DNA of 5,798 nt, taken from G020354085 sp964629975. GTDB lineage: Bacteria; Pseudomonadota; Gammaproteobacteria; Acidiferrobacterales; Sulfurifustaceae. The notes below the pieces were generated by a model, which was not told the origin of the DNA, did not search any database, and saw nothing but the letters and a program-made list of their open reading frames with translations. Of this stretch, positions 1 through 5,798 are shown piece by piece. The DNA lies in the NCBI GenBank assembly GCA_964629975.1, contig CAZVUN010000162.1:1-5798 (forward strand). The letters run 5' to 3'. The position numbers and the translations under genes were made by a program. The first letter of the stretch is position 1. Each line of letters opens with the position of its first letter.

Positions 1-1093
1 CGGAACCGGCGGCCAGGAACAGCAGCGCCTTGAAGAAGGCGTGCGTCATGAGATGAAAGATGCCGACCGCGTAGGCCGAGGCCCCGAGCGCGACCATCAT
101 GTAGCCGAGCTGCGACAGCGTCGAATAGGCGATCACGCGCTTGATGTCGTTCTGCACGATACCGATGAGCCCGGTGAAGAACGCCGTGATCGCCCCGATC
201 ACCAGCACCACCGACAACGCCACATCCGACAGCTCGTAGAGCGGCGACATGCGTGCCACCATGAACACGCCGGCCGTCACCATGGTGGCCGCGTGGATCA
301 GCGCCGAGATCGGCGTCGGACCCTCCATCGAGTCCGGCAACCACACGTGCAGCGGCACCTGCGCGCTCTTGCCCATGGCGCCGACGAACAGCAGGATGCA
401 GATCAGCGTGACCACCCCCCACGCCTGGCCGGGGATGACCTCGATGGTGTTGCCCACGACCTGCGGCGCGATGGCGAACACCGCCGCATAGTCGAGCGAC
501 CCGAAGTAGTAGTAGATGGCGGCGACGCCGAGCAGAAAACCGAAGTCGCCGACGCGGTTGACCAGGAAGGCCTTGAGGTTGGCGTAGATCGCCGACTCGC
601 GCGTGAACCAGAAGCCGATCAGCAGGTACGACACGAGCCCCACCGCCTCCCAGCCGAAGAACAGCTGCAGGAAGTTGTTCGACATCACCAGCATCAGCAT
701 CGAGAAGGTGAACAGCGCGATGTAGCTGAAGAAGCGCTGGTAACCCGGGTCCTCGTGCATGTAGCCGATGGTGTAGATGTGCACCATGAGCGACACGAAG
801 GTCACCACCACCATCATGAGCGCCGACAGCGGGTCGATCAGGAAGCCGATCTCCATCGGGATGCCGCCGCTTTCGCCCCAGCGGTACACCGGCCCGTCGA
901 AGCTGTGACCGGCGAGCACGTCCGGCAGCACCACGAACGCCGACAGGGCAAAGGCCACGGCCACGCCCGCGATCGTCACGGTGTGCGCGAAGGCGCGCCC
1001 GAGCTTCCAGCCGAGCAGCCCGGCGAGCAGCGCACCGCCCAGGCAGGCGAGCGGGATCGCGAGGTAGATGGTCTGCATGCTCACGCCGCCCAT
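1..1093 (-). CDS. nuoL: NADH-quinone oxidoreductase subunit L, 3' end outside window
   Basis: NuoL is the distal antiporter-like membrane subunit of complex I and moves protons across the cytoplasmic membrane. The visible 364 residues are a little over half of a typical NuoL. The frame is open to the left edge, which falls in about transmembrane helix 11. The sequence is almost entirely hydrophobic helices. Channel residues known from E. coli are present with matching spacing: Glu149 in the GWEAVG motif (E. coli Glu144), Lys242 in GAMGKSA (Lys229), His267 in LIHAATMVTAG (His254), and His347, His351 and Lys355 in HLMTHAFFKA (His334, His338, Lys342). The TM12 lysine and the C-terminal lateral helix lie outside the window. 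The first ATG, at 1093, is 4 bases after the nuoK stop. A second in-frame ATG at 1078 gives a protein starting MQTIYL, a common NuoL beginning, and neither start has a strong Shine-Dalgarno. NuoM and NuoN share the fold, but position after nuoK and the sequence favour NuoL. The identification is firm; the start is not. Confidence 0.96.
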   Translation of the reverse strand, partial: MGGVSMQTIYLAIPLACLGGALLAGLLGWKLGRAFAHTVTIAGVAVAFALSAFVVLPDVLAGHSFDGPVYRWGESGGIPMEIGFLIDPLSALMMVVVTFVSLMVHIYTIGYMHEDPGYQRFFSYIALFTFSMLMLVMSNNFLQLFFGWEAVGLVSYLLIGFWFTRESAIYANLKAFLVNRVGDFGFLLGVAAIYYYFGSLDYAAVFAIAPQVVGNTIEVIPGQAWGVVTLICILLFVGAMGKSAQVPLHVWLPDSMEGPTPISALIHAATMVTAGVFMVARMSPLYELSDVALSVVLVIGAITAFFTGLIGIVQNDIKRVIAYSTLSQLGYMMVALGASAYAVGIFHLMTHAFFKALLFLAAGS

Positions 1094-1097
1094 GGCC

Positions 1098-1403
1098 CTA
1101 GCCCTTGAGACTGTCCAGGTCCTCGACGTTGATCGAGGCGCGGTTGCGGAACACCACCACCAGGATGGCGAGCCCGATGGCCGACTCGGCGGCGGCGACG
1201 GTGAGGATGAAGAACACGAACACCTGCCCGGCGAGATCGCCCAGGTAGTGCGAGAACGCGACGAAATTGAGATTGACCGCGAGCAGCATGAGCTCGATCG
1301 CCATCAGCAGGATCACCAGGTTCTTGCGATTGAGGAAGATGCCCACGACGCTCAGCGCGAACAGGATCGCGCCGAGAATCAGATAGTGACTGAGTGGAAT
1401 CAT
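1098..1403 (-). CDS. nuoK: NADH-quinone oxidoreductase subunit K
   Basis: NuoK is a small membrane subunit of complex I, homologous to MrpC and ND4L, lying between NuoJ and NuoN in the proton-translocating arm. The protein has 101 residues, normal for the family (E. coli has 100). It has three predicted transmembrane helices at about residues 3-21, 29-50 and 60-86. Two membrane-buried glutamates needed for proton transfer in the family are present: Glu37 in MAIELM and Glu73 in AAAESAIGLA, matching E. coli Glu36 and Glu72. The N-terminus MIPLSHYLIL closely resembles other NuoK proteins and sets the ATG at 1403, which has a purine-rich GGGGAGG directly upstream. The gene ends in TAG, 4 bases before the first nuoL ATG, so the two are probably translationally coupled. 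The neighbours nuoJ and nuoL confirm the assignment. Confidence 0.98.
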   Translation of the reverse strand: MIPLSHYLILGAILFALSVVGIFLNRKNLVILLMAIELMLLAVNLNFVAFSHYLGDLAGQVFVFFILTVAAAESAIGLAILVVVFRNRASINVEDLDSLKG

Positions 1404-1441
1404 CGCCTCCCCTTTCTTGCTTGTTCTGGCCGCGGCCTTGT
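1404..1441 (-). promoter_or_regulatory. nuoJ-nuoK spacer with nuoK Shine-Dalgarno and 10-bp palindrome
   Basis: This 38-base spacer holds a purine-rich ribosome binding site for nuoK. On the coding strand it reads AAAGGGGAGG and ends only two bases before the ATG, so the pairing that matters is probably the AAAGGGG half. Close to the nuoJ stop is a perfect 10-base palindrome, GGCCGCGGCC (1428-1437). As RNA it could fold only into a 3-bp stem with a four-base loop. No U-run follows it, so it is not a credible terminator. The ribosome-binding role is well supported; any role for the palindrome is unproven. Confidence 0.6.
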
Positions 1442-2041
1442 TCAGGTGCGCTTTTCCGCGCGCATCTTGACGATGCGTATGCGGTCCTTGCGCTCGATGG
1501 CGATCTGCCGGCCGGGGTCCTGGTATTTGCTGTCCTTGCGCCGGCGCAGGGTGAGCGCGATCGCCGCGACGATCGCCACGAGCAGCACCCCGCCGGCGAT
1601 CTCGAGCGGGTAGACGTACTGGGTATAGAGCAGCTTGCCGAGCTCGCGCGTGTGGCTGTAACCGGCGGCCTGCGCGGCCGGCTCGGGCATACTCTGGAAC
1701 GGGCTCGCCCCGAGGATGATCGCCATCTCCAGCACCAGCAGCACCGCCACAATGCCCCCGATCGGCAGGTACTCGCCAAAGCCCTCGCGCAGCCGCGCGA
1801 GGTTGATGTCGAGCATCATGACCACGAACAGAAACAGCACCATCACCGCGCCGACGTACACCAGCACCAGCGTGATCGCCAGAAACTCCGCCTGCAGCAG
1901 CAGCCACAGGCCGGCGGCGCTGAAGAACGCCAGCACCAGAAACAGCGCCGCCTTCACCGGGTTGCGCTGGGTGATGACCATGGTGGCGGCGAACACCAGC
2001 ACCGCGGCGAAGACGTAGAAGATGATCTGCTTGAATTCCAT
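1442..2041 (-). CDS. nuoJ: NADH-quinone oxidoreductase subunit J
   Basis: NuoJ (ND6 homologue) is a membrane subunit of complex I next to NuoH, NuoA and NuoK. Its third helix carries the pi-bulge thought to change conformation during coupling. The protein has 199 residues, within the usual range. Five transmembrane helices are predicted at about residues 5-23, 31-50, 54-76, 92-111 and 145-165. The conserved core is visible: NPVKAALFLVLAF from residue 27, Glu52, and the TM3 segment LVYVGAVMVLFLFVVMML with Tyr62, which matches E. coli Tyr59. After the last helix comes a basic tail rich in Arg and Lys (166-199), expected to face the cytoplasm and common in proteobacterial NuoJ. The start MEFKQIIFYVFA is family-typical. 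Its ribosome binding site is weak: only GGGA, about 5 bases before the ATG. The gene ends in TGA, 38 bases before nuoK. Confidence 0.98.
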   Translation of the reverse strand: MEFKQIIFYVFAAVLVFAATMVITQRNPVKAALFLVLAFFSAAGLWLLLQAEFLAITLVLVYVGAVMVLFLFVVMMLDINLARLREGFGEYLPIGGIVAVLLVLEMAIILGASPFQSMPEPAAQAAGYSHTRELGKLLYTQYVYPLEIAGGVLLVAIVAAIALTLRRRKDSKYQDPGRQIAIERKDRIRIVKMRAEKRT

Positions 2042-2101
2042 CGTTTTCCCAGGTCTTGGTTAGCGGGTCAGAGGTTCACCGACCTGCAACCGCAAACCGC
2101 C
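2042..2101 (-). other. nuoI-nuoJ intergenic spacer, longest gap in this stretch
   Basis: These 60 bases between the nuoI stop (TAA) and the nuoJ start form the largest non-coding gap here. I see no convincing -35/-10 promoter pair and no terminator (no GC stem followed by a U-run). Two competing short inverted repeats are present: CAGGTC at 2050-2055 pairs with GACCTG at 2081-2086, and GGTC at 2066-2069 can instead pair with GACC at 2081-2084. Both are short and could arise by chance. The poor nuoJ ribosome binding site sits at the left end. The spacer may be only a linker, or may set the relative output of nuoI and nuoJ. Confidence 0.35.
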
Positions 2102-2590
2102 TTATCTGTATTTGGCGTCCGCCGCCTTGGCGGCCGCGATGACCTTTTCAAGCCGGTCGCCCACCGCGAGCAGCCGCTCCTTGGTGTAGTACAGATCGCC
2201 GCGCTGCTCGCCATGGTAGTCGGCGAGCGGCGATTCGACGATCGAATCGACCGGGCAGGCCTCCTCGCAGAAGCCGCAGAAGATGCACTTGGTGAGGTCG
2301 ATGTCGTAGCGCGTGGTGCGGCGCGTGCCGTCGGCGCGCTCCTCCGATTCGATGGTGATGGCAAGCGCCGGACACACCGCCTCGCACAGCTTGCAGGCGA
2401 TGCAACGCTCCTCGCCGTTCGGGTAGCGGCGCAACGCGTGCAGCCCGCGGAAGCGCGGACTGATGGGGGCGCGCTCCTCCGGATACTGGATGGTGAACTT
2501 GCGCGCGAACAGGTGCCGCCAGGTCACGGTCAGGCCCTTCCACAGCTCGAGCAAGAGGAAGCTATTGACGTAACGTTTGAGCGGACTCAT
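2102..2590 (-). CDS. nuoI: NADH-quinone oxidoreductase subunit I, 8Fe ferredoxin
   Basis: NuoI (TYKY homologue) is a peripheral-arm subunit of complex I with two [4Fe-4S] clusters, N6a and N6b. These carry electrons from NuoG to cluster N2 in NuoB, beside the quinone site. The protein is 162 residues, full length for the beta/gammaproteobacterial form. An amphipathic N-terminal region (about 1-35, with FLLLELWKGL) lies against the membrane in known structures. Two ferredoxin motifs follow, both intact: Cys63-x2-Cys66-x2-Cys69-x3-Cys73-Pro and Cys102-x2-Cys105-x2-Cys108-x3-Cys112-Pro. Flanking blocks RFRGLHALRRYPNGEERC and TRYDIDLTKC are highly conserved, and the C-terminus ADAKYR is typical of the group. 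The ATG at 2590 is supported by a strong Shine-Dalgarno, AAGGAG, 7 bases upstream. The gene follows nuoH by 19 bases and ends in TAA. Confidence 0.99.
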   Translation of the reverse strand: MSPLKRYVNSFLLLELWKGLTVTWRHLFARKFTIQYPEERAPISPRFRGLHALRRYPNGEERCIACKLCEAVCPALAITIESEERADGTRRTTRYDIDLTKCIFCGFCEEACPVDSIVESPLADYHGEQRGDLYYTKERLLAVGDRLEKVIAAAKAADAKYR

Positions 2591-2597
2591 GTCGGTT

Positions 2598-2603
2598 CTC
2601 CTT
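2598..2603 (-). promoter_or_regulatory. nuoI Shine-Dalgarno
   Basis: AAGGAG on the coding strand, 7 bases before the nuoI ATG, within the 19-base gap after the nuoH stop. It is the best ribosome binding site in the window and fixes the nuoI start. nuoI can therefore probably start translation on its own rather than only by coupling to nuoH. Confidence 0.8.
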
Positions 2604-2609
2604 CCCGTT

Positions 2610-3656
2610 TCAGCGCAGCGGCGGGAAACCCCAGGGGGTCAGGAACTTGCCCGCGCCGATGACCACGATCCATACCAGCGTCACCGGAATGAACACCTTC
2701 CAGCCGAGGCGCATGATCTGGTCGTAACGGTAGCGCGGGAAAGTGGCACGGAACCACAGAAAGCAGAACAGGATGAAGCTCATCTTGGCGAGCAGCCACA
2801 CGAGCGGCGGCACCCAGGTGAACGGGGCGACGTTGAACGGCGCCTGCCAGCCGCCCAGGAACATGATCGTGGTGAGCGCCGCGATCAGGATCATGTTGGC
2901 GTACTCGGCGAGGAAAAAGAGCGCGAACGCCATGCCCGAATACTCGACATGGAAGCCGGCCACGATCTCGGACTCGCCCTCGGCGACGTCGAACGGCGCG
3001 CGGTTGGTCTCGGCCACGCCGGAGATGAGGTACACGAGAAACAGCGGGAACAGCCAGATGAAGTACCAGTTCTGCACGCCGCCGGACTGGGCCAGCACGA
3101 TCTCGCGCAGGTTGAGCGAACCGGCCACCATCAACACGCCGACCAGCGCGAAGCCCATGGCGATCTCGTAGGCCACGACCTGGGCGGCGGAGCGCAGGCT
3201 GCCGAGGAAGGCGTACTTCGAGTTCGACGCCCAGCCCGCAATGATGATGCCGTACACGCCCATCGAGGTGAGCGCCAGAATGAACAGCAGCCCGGCGTCG
3301 ATGTTGGCCAGCACCCAGCGGTCGGTGAACGGGATGACCGCCCACACCACCAGGGCCGGGGCGAAGGCGAGCACCGGTGCGGCGAGGAACAGGTAGCGGT
3401 TGGCGTTCGCCGGGATGACGATCTCCTTGAACAGCAGCTTCACCGCATCGGCGATCGGCTGCAGCCAGCCCTTGGGCCCGACCCGGTTGGGGCCGAGGCG
3501 CACCTGCATGTAGCCGATGATCTTGCGCTCGGCATAGGTCAGGTACGCCACCGAAAGCAGCAGCGGCACCAGGATCGTGAGGATGAAGCCGAGATTGCCG
3601 AGCGCCACCTGCGACCACGGCGGCAGGGCGGCCCACAGATTCGCCAGTGCCGTCAT
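2610..3656 (-). CDS. nuoH: NADH-quinone oxidoreductase subunit H
   Basis: NuoH (ND1 homologue) is the membrane subunit that docks the peripheral arm and forms much of the quinone-access chamber and the first part of the proton path. The protein is 348 residues, normal for proteobacteria. Eight helices can be drawn at about residues 20-40, 88-108, 120-141, 164-183, 197-214, 242-262, 281-301 and 320-337. Family signatures are intact: AERKIIGYMQVRLGPNRVGP at 42-61, Glu164 in RSAAQVVAYE (E. coli Glu157), and the acidic cytoplasmic loop from GVAETNRAPFDVAEGESE (Glu216, Asp223, Glu226, Glu228, Glu230) into the conserved GFHVEYSG. This loop lines the quinone cavity in known structures. The ATG at 3656 overlaps the nuoG TGA as ATGA, so translation is probably coupled to nuoG. 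A GGAGG lies 7 bases upstream, inside nuoG and mostly within the loop of a GC hairpin. The gene ends in TGA. Confidence 0.99.
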   Translation of the reverse strand: MTALANLWAALPPWSQVALGNLGFILTILVPLLLSVAYLTYAERKIIGYMQVRLGPNRVGPKGWLQPIADAVKLLFKEIVIPANANRYLFLAAPVLAFAPALVVWAVIPFTDRWVLANIDAGLLFILALTSMGVYGIIIAGWASNSKYAFLGSLRSAAQVVAYEIAMGFALVGVLMVAGSLNLREIVLAQSGGVQNWYFIWLFPLFLVYLISGVAETNRAPFDVAEGESEIVAGFHVEYSGMAFALFFLAEYANMILIAALTTIMFLGGWQAPFNVAPFTWVPPLVWLLAKMSFILFCFLWFRATFPRYRYDQIMRLGWKVFIPVTLVWIVVIGAGKFLTPWGFPPLR

Positions 3657-5798
3657 GCGCGCGCCTCCGCGCGCTTCGTCACCGGCTGCACGGTCGCCAG
3701 TCCGCAGCCGCCGAGCGCGGCGGTCTCCGGAAAACCGGTCGGGATCCACACGCAACCATCCGGCACGCGCGCGTCGATCGCGAGCTCGAGCTCGGCCTCG
3801 CCCGCCGCCATACGCACCAATACCGGCTCGCCGCCGCTCACGCCAAGCGCTGCGGCCTGGGCGGCATTGAGCCGCGCGCGCGGGCCCGGATTGTCGGCCG
3901 TCGCCTGCAGCGCCGGCGCGCGCCGCGTCAGCGCATCGACCGCATAGATCGGCACCTCGGCGATGCGCGTGACCTGCGCGCGCGACAGCGGCACGAGGTT
4001 CTCGGCGGCCGGGCTCAGCCGCGCGCCGCTCAGGTAGGCGCTCGGTGTGGCCACCTCGGTGGCGATCTCGGCGCGCACCTCCTCGATGCCGGTGTAGCCG
4101 AAACCCGGCAGCTGCATCATGCTGCCGAGCACGCGCAGTATCTTCCACCCCGGACGCGCCACGCCCGGGGGCTCGACCGCGCCGTTGAATGCCTGGCGCC
4201 GGCCCTCGGCATTGACGTAGGTGCCGGCCGATTCGGCGAACGCCGCCATCGGCAGCAGCACATGCGCGTACTCCACCGCCCCGCCGCGGTACGGCGAGGG
4301 CTTGAAGCTCGTGAGCATCACCACCAGCTCGGCGGCCTTCATCGCGCTACGCGCCTGCGCGCCATGGAGGCAATCGAGCTCCGGCTCCACACCGTGCAGC
4401 AGGTACGCCTTGAGCGGTTCGCGCAGCATCGCCTGCGCGTCGCGCCCGGGCGCGGTGAGCGCCGCACCCATCGGCCCGCGGTGCGGCACGCACCCGGCGA
4501 GCCACGCGCCGGCGGCGTTGGCCTCGGGGATGTGCCCGAGCTTGGCGCCGGACAGCTCGGCGATCGTCTGCGCGATGGCGCGCAGACTGGCCGCCTGCGG
4601 ATGGGCGTGCGCCAGATTGCCGAGCAGCACCGCGGCGTTTTCGCTGCGGAACAGGACCTCGGCCATGGCGCGCGCGGCGGCATCGACCTCGCCGGCGAGC
4701 GCGGCGATCTCCGCCGGCAGCGCAGCGTGCTTGAGCTCGGCGAGCGCCACCGCCACCCGCGCCGCCGAACGCACCAGATGCGCTGGCGGCGTGACCAGCT
4801 TGTGCGCGAGGCGATAGTTCAGATCGTAGTCGAGCACGTTGATCGCCAGCACCTGTGCGCCCTTGAGCGCCGCCTGGCGGATGCGGTGGTTGAGGAGCGG
4901 CTGGTCCTTGCGCAGGTTGCTGCCGATGAGCAGCGCCGCCGTGAGCTTCGAGAGGCTCGCAATCGGCTGGCCGAGATAGGGAAAGAGCGGCTGCGCGGCG
5001 TCGTCGCTGAAATCGGTGCGCCGCAGCCGATGGTCGATGTTGTTCGACCCCAGGGCGCGCATGAGCCTGGCGAGCAGGTACATCTCCTCGAGCGTGGCAT
5101 TGGGCGCGACGAGCGCCCCGAGTTGCTGCGGCCCGTGCGCCGCGAGCACCCGGTTCAGGCTGGTGAGCGTGAACTCGAGCGCGCTCTGCCAGTCGGTCTC
5201 CTCCCACTGGCCGTTGCGCCGGATCATGGGCACGGTCAGGCGATCGGGGCCGTTCAAGGCCTCGTAGCTGAAGCGGTCGCGGTCGGCGATCCAGCACTCG
5301 TTGATCGCCTCGTTCTCGCGCGGCACGACGCGCAGCACCCGGCCGCGGCGCACCTGCAACTCGATGTTGGTCCCGACGCAGTCGTGCGGACTGACCGCGG
5401 CGTGGCCCTCGAGCTCCCAGGGGCGCGCGGTGTAGCGCGAGGGCTTGGCGGTGAGCGCGCCGACCGGGCACAGGTCGATCACGTTGCCGGACAGCTCCGA
5501 ATCGACGCTGTGCCCGAGGTAGGTGTCGATGCGCATGTGCTCGCCGCGTCCGGTGGCACCGAGCTCCATGACCCCGGCGATCTCCTTGCCGAAGCGCACG
5601 CAGCGCGTGCAGTGGATGCAGCGCGTCATTTCCGTGGCGATCAGCGGGCCGATGTCCTTGTCCTTGACGATGCGTTTGACCTCGCGGTAGCGCGAGGCAT
5701 CCTTGCCGTAGCCGAGCGCCAGGTCCTGCAGCTCGCACTCCCCGCCCTGATCGCAGATCGGACAGTCGAGCGGATGGTTGATGAGCAGGAATTCCATC
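3653..5798 (-). CDS. nuoG: NADH-quinone oxidoreductase subunit G, 5' end outside window
   Basis: NuoG is the largest peripheral-arm subunit of complex I and relays electrons from NuoF through Fe-S clusters toward NuoI. The window holds 714 residues from an internal Met at 5797. In relatives the motif MEFLLINHPLDCPICDQGG lies after a roughly 90-residue [2Fe-2S] domain (N1b), so the true start is off the right edge. Counting from this Met, His8, Cys12, Cys15 and Cys21 are the N5 ligands (HxxxCxxCxxxxxC), and Cys60, Cys63, Cys66 and Cys110 the N4 ligands. The four extra cysteines that bind N7 in E. coli and Thermus are absent: aligned positions read Ser136, Asp139, Thr143 and Ala171. The rest has the molybdopterin-oxidoreductase-like fold without a cofactor role, including AESAGTYVNAEGRRQ near 521-535 and a C-terminal beta domain around 615-705. 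The gene ends in TGA overlapping the nuoH ATG. Fe-S formate dehydrogenase subunits share the fold, but sequence and operon exclude them. Confidence 0.98.
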   Translation of the reverse strand, partial: MEFLLINHPLDCPICDQGGECELQDLALGYGKDASRYREVKRIVKDKDIGPLIATEMTRCIHCTRCVRFGKEIAGVMELGATGRGEHMRIDTYLGHSVDSELSGNVIDLCPVGALTAKPSRYTARPWELEGHAAVSPHDCVGTNIELQVRRGRVLRVVPRENEAINECWIADRDRFSYEALNGPDRLTVPMIRRNGQWEETDWQSALEFTLTSLNRVLAAHGPQQLGALVAPNATLEEMYLLARLMRALGSNNIDHRLRRTDFSDDAAQPLFPYLGQPIASLSKLTAALLIGSNLRKDQPLLNHRIRQAALKGAQVLAINVLDYDLNYRLAHKLVTPPAHLVRSAARVAVALAELKHAALPAEIAALAGEVDAAARAMAEVLFRSENAAVLLGNLAHAHPQAASLRAIAQTIAELSGAKLGHIPEANAAGAWLAGCVPHRGPMGAALTAPGRDAQAMLREPLKAYLLHGVEPELDCLHGAQARSAMKAAELVVMLTSFKPSPYRGGAVEYAHVLLPMAAFAESAGTYVNAEGRRQAFNGAVEPPGVARPGWKILRVLGSMMQLPGFGYTGIEEVRAEIATEVATPSAYLSGARLSPAAENLVPLSRAQVTRIAEVPIYAVDALTRRAPALQATADNPGPRARLNAAQAAALGVSGGEPVLVRMAAGEAELELAIDARVPDGCVWIPTGFPETAALGGCGLATVQPVTKRAEARA
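3657..3674 (-). promoter_or_regulatory. GC hairpin holding the nuoH Shine-Dalgarno
   Basis: The last codons of nuoG form a perfect inverted repeat. On the coding strand GCGCGCG is followed by the four-base loop GAGG and then CGCGCGC, which ends directly against the nuoH ATG. All seven pairs are G-C. The loop holds four of the five bases of the nuoH Shine-Dalgarno GGAGG (3664-3668); the first G closes the stem. The fold would limit access by free ribosomes, while a ribosome finishing nuoG would melt it, which suits tight nuoG-nuoH coupling. The repeat is seen directly and the effect is inferred. The segment also encodes Arg-Ala-Glu-Ala-Arg-Ala in a GC-rich genome, so it may have arisen from codon bias alone. 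Confidence 0.5.

Noticed and set aside
41..1108. Plus-strand open frame (355 codons) opposite nuoL
   Set aside because: Its His/Arg/Glu-rich translation is the complement of hydrophobic NuoL codons. nuoL has intact conserved residues throughout.
1428..1437. GGCCGCGGCC palindrome after nuoJ as a terminator or operator
   Set aside because: It has no following U-run, only a 3-bp possible RNA stem, and lies mid-operon. Ten-base GC palindromes are common by chance at this base composition.
1394..2662. Plus-strand open frame (422 codons) opposite nuoJ and nuoI
   Set aside because: It has the same low-complexity, charged composition, no recognisable domain and no good ribosome binding site, and it crosses the boundaries of two well-supported genes.
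2577..3947. Long plus-strand open frame (456 codons) opposite nuoI, nuoH and nuoG
   Set aside because: It spans three firmly identified genes antisense. Its translation is rich in Arg, His, Gln, Glu and Asp with no fold-like pattern, as expected opposite GC-rich membrane-protein genes where stop codons are scarce.
4347..5738. Minus-strand open frame (463 codons) in another frame inside nuoG
   Set aside because: This is an Arg/Ala-rich out-of-frame reading of nuoG, whose own frame carries the conserved Fe-S motifs.
1..5798. Search for an undescribed system, mobile element, CRISPR array or RNA gene
   Set aside because: Six contiguous canonical complex I genes fill the window, with no intergenic gap above 60 bases, no transposase, no repeat array and no tRNA- or rRNA-like sequence.

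Overview
The window is a contiguous piece of a nuo operon encoding the proton-pumping NADH:quinone oxidoreductase (respiratory complex I). All six genes lie on the minus strand. In transcription order, right to left, they are nuoG (5' end outside the window), nuoH, nuoI, nuoJ, nuoK and nuoL (3' end outside the window). This is the canonical G-H-I-J-K-L order. nuoF should lie beyond the right edge and nuoM/nuoN beyond the left edge, but neither can be seen.

The DNA is strongly GC-rich with G/C-ending codons. The organism looks like a beta- or gammaproteobacterium. NuoI ends in the ADAKYR tail common there, and NuoH and NuoJ read like beta/gamma sequences. NuoG is of the mitochondrial/alpha/beta type without cluster N7 ligands, not the E. 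coli type. The genus cannot be named from this window.

Layout: nuoG fills 3653-5798 and overlaps nuoH (2610-3656) by an ATGA. A 19-base gap with a strong Shine-Dalgarno leads to nuoI (2102-2590). A 60-base spacer leads to nuoJ (1442-2041), a 38-base spacer to nuoK (1098-1403), and 4 bases to nuoL (1-1093). No spacer is long enough for another gene. I see no terminator, mobile element, CRISPR array or RNA gene, so the stretch fits one polycistronic transcript.

The products cover two parts of one machine. NuoG and NuoI carry Fe-S clusters in the peripheral arm and pass electrons toward quinone. NuoH anchors that arm and forms part of the quinone chamber. NuoJ, NuoK and NuoL are membrane subunits that carry the polar axis and proton channels. 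All key residues that fall within the window are present, so the complex looks functional. The content is ordinary core metabolism and I found no new system. The most notable local detail is a perfect 7-bp all-G/C hairpin with most of the nuoH Shine-Dalgarno in its loop, immediately before the nuoH start codon.
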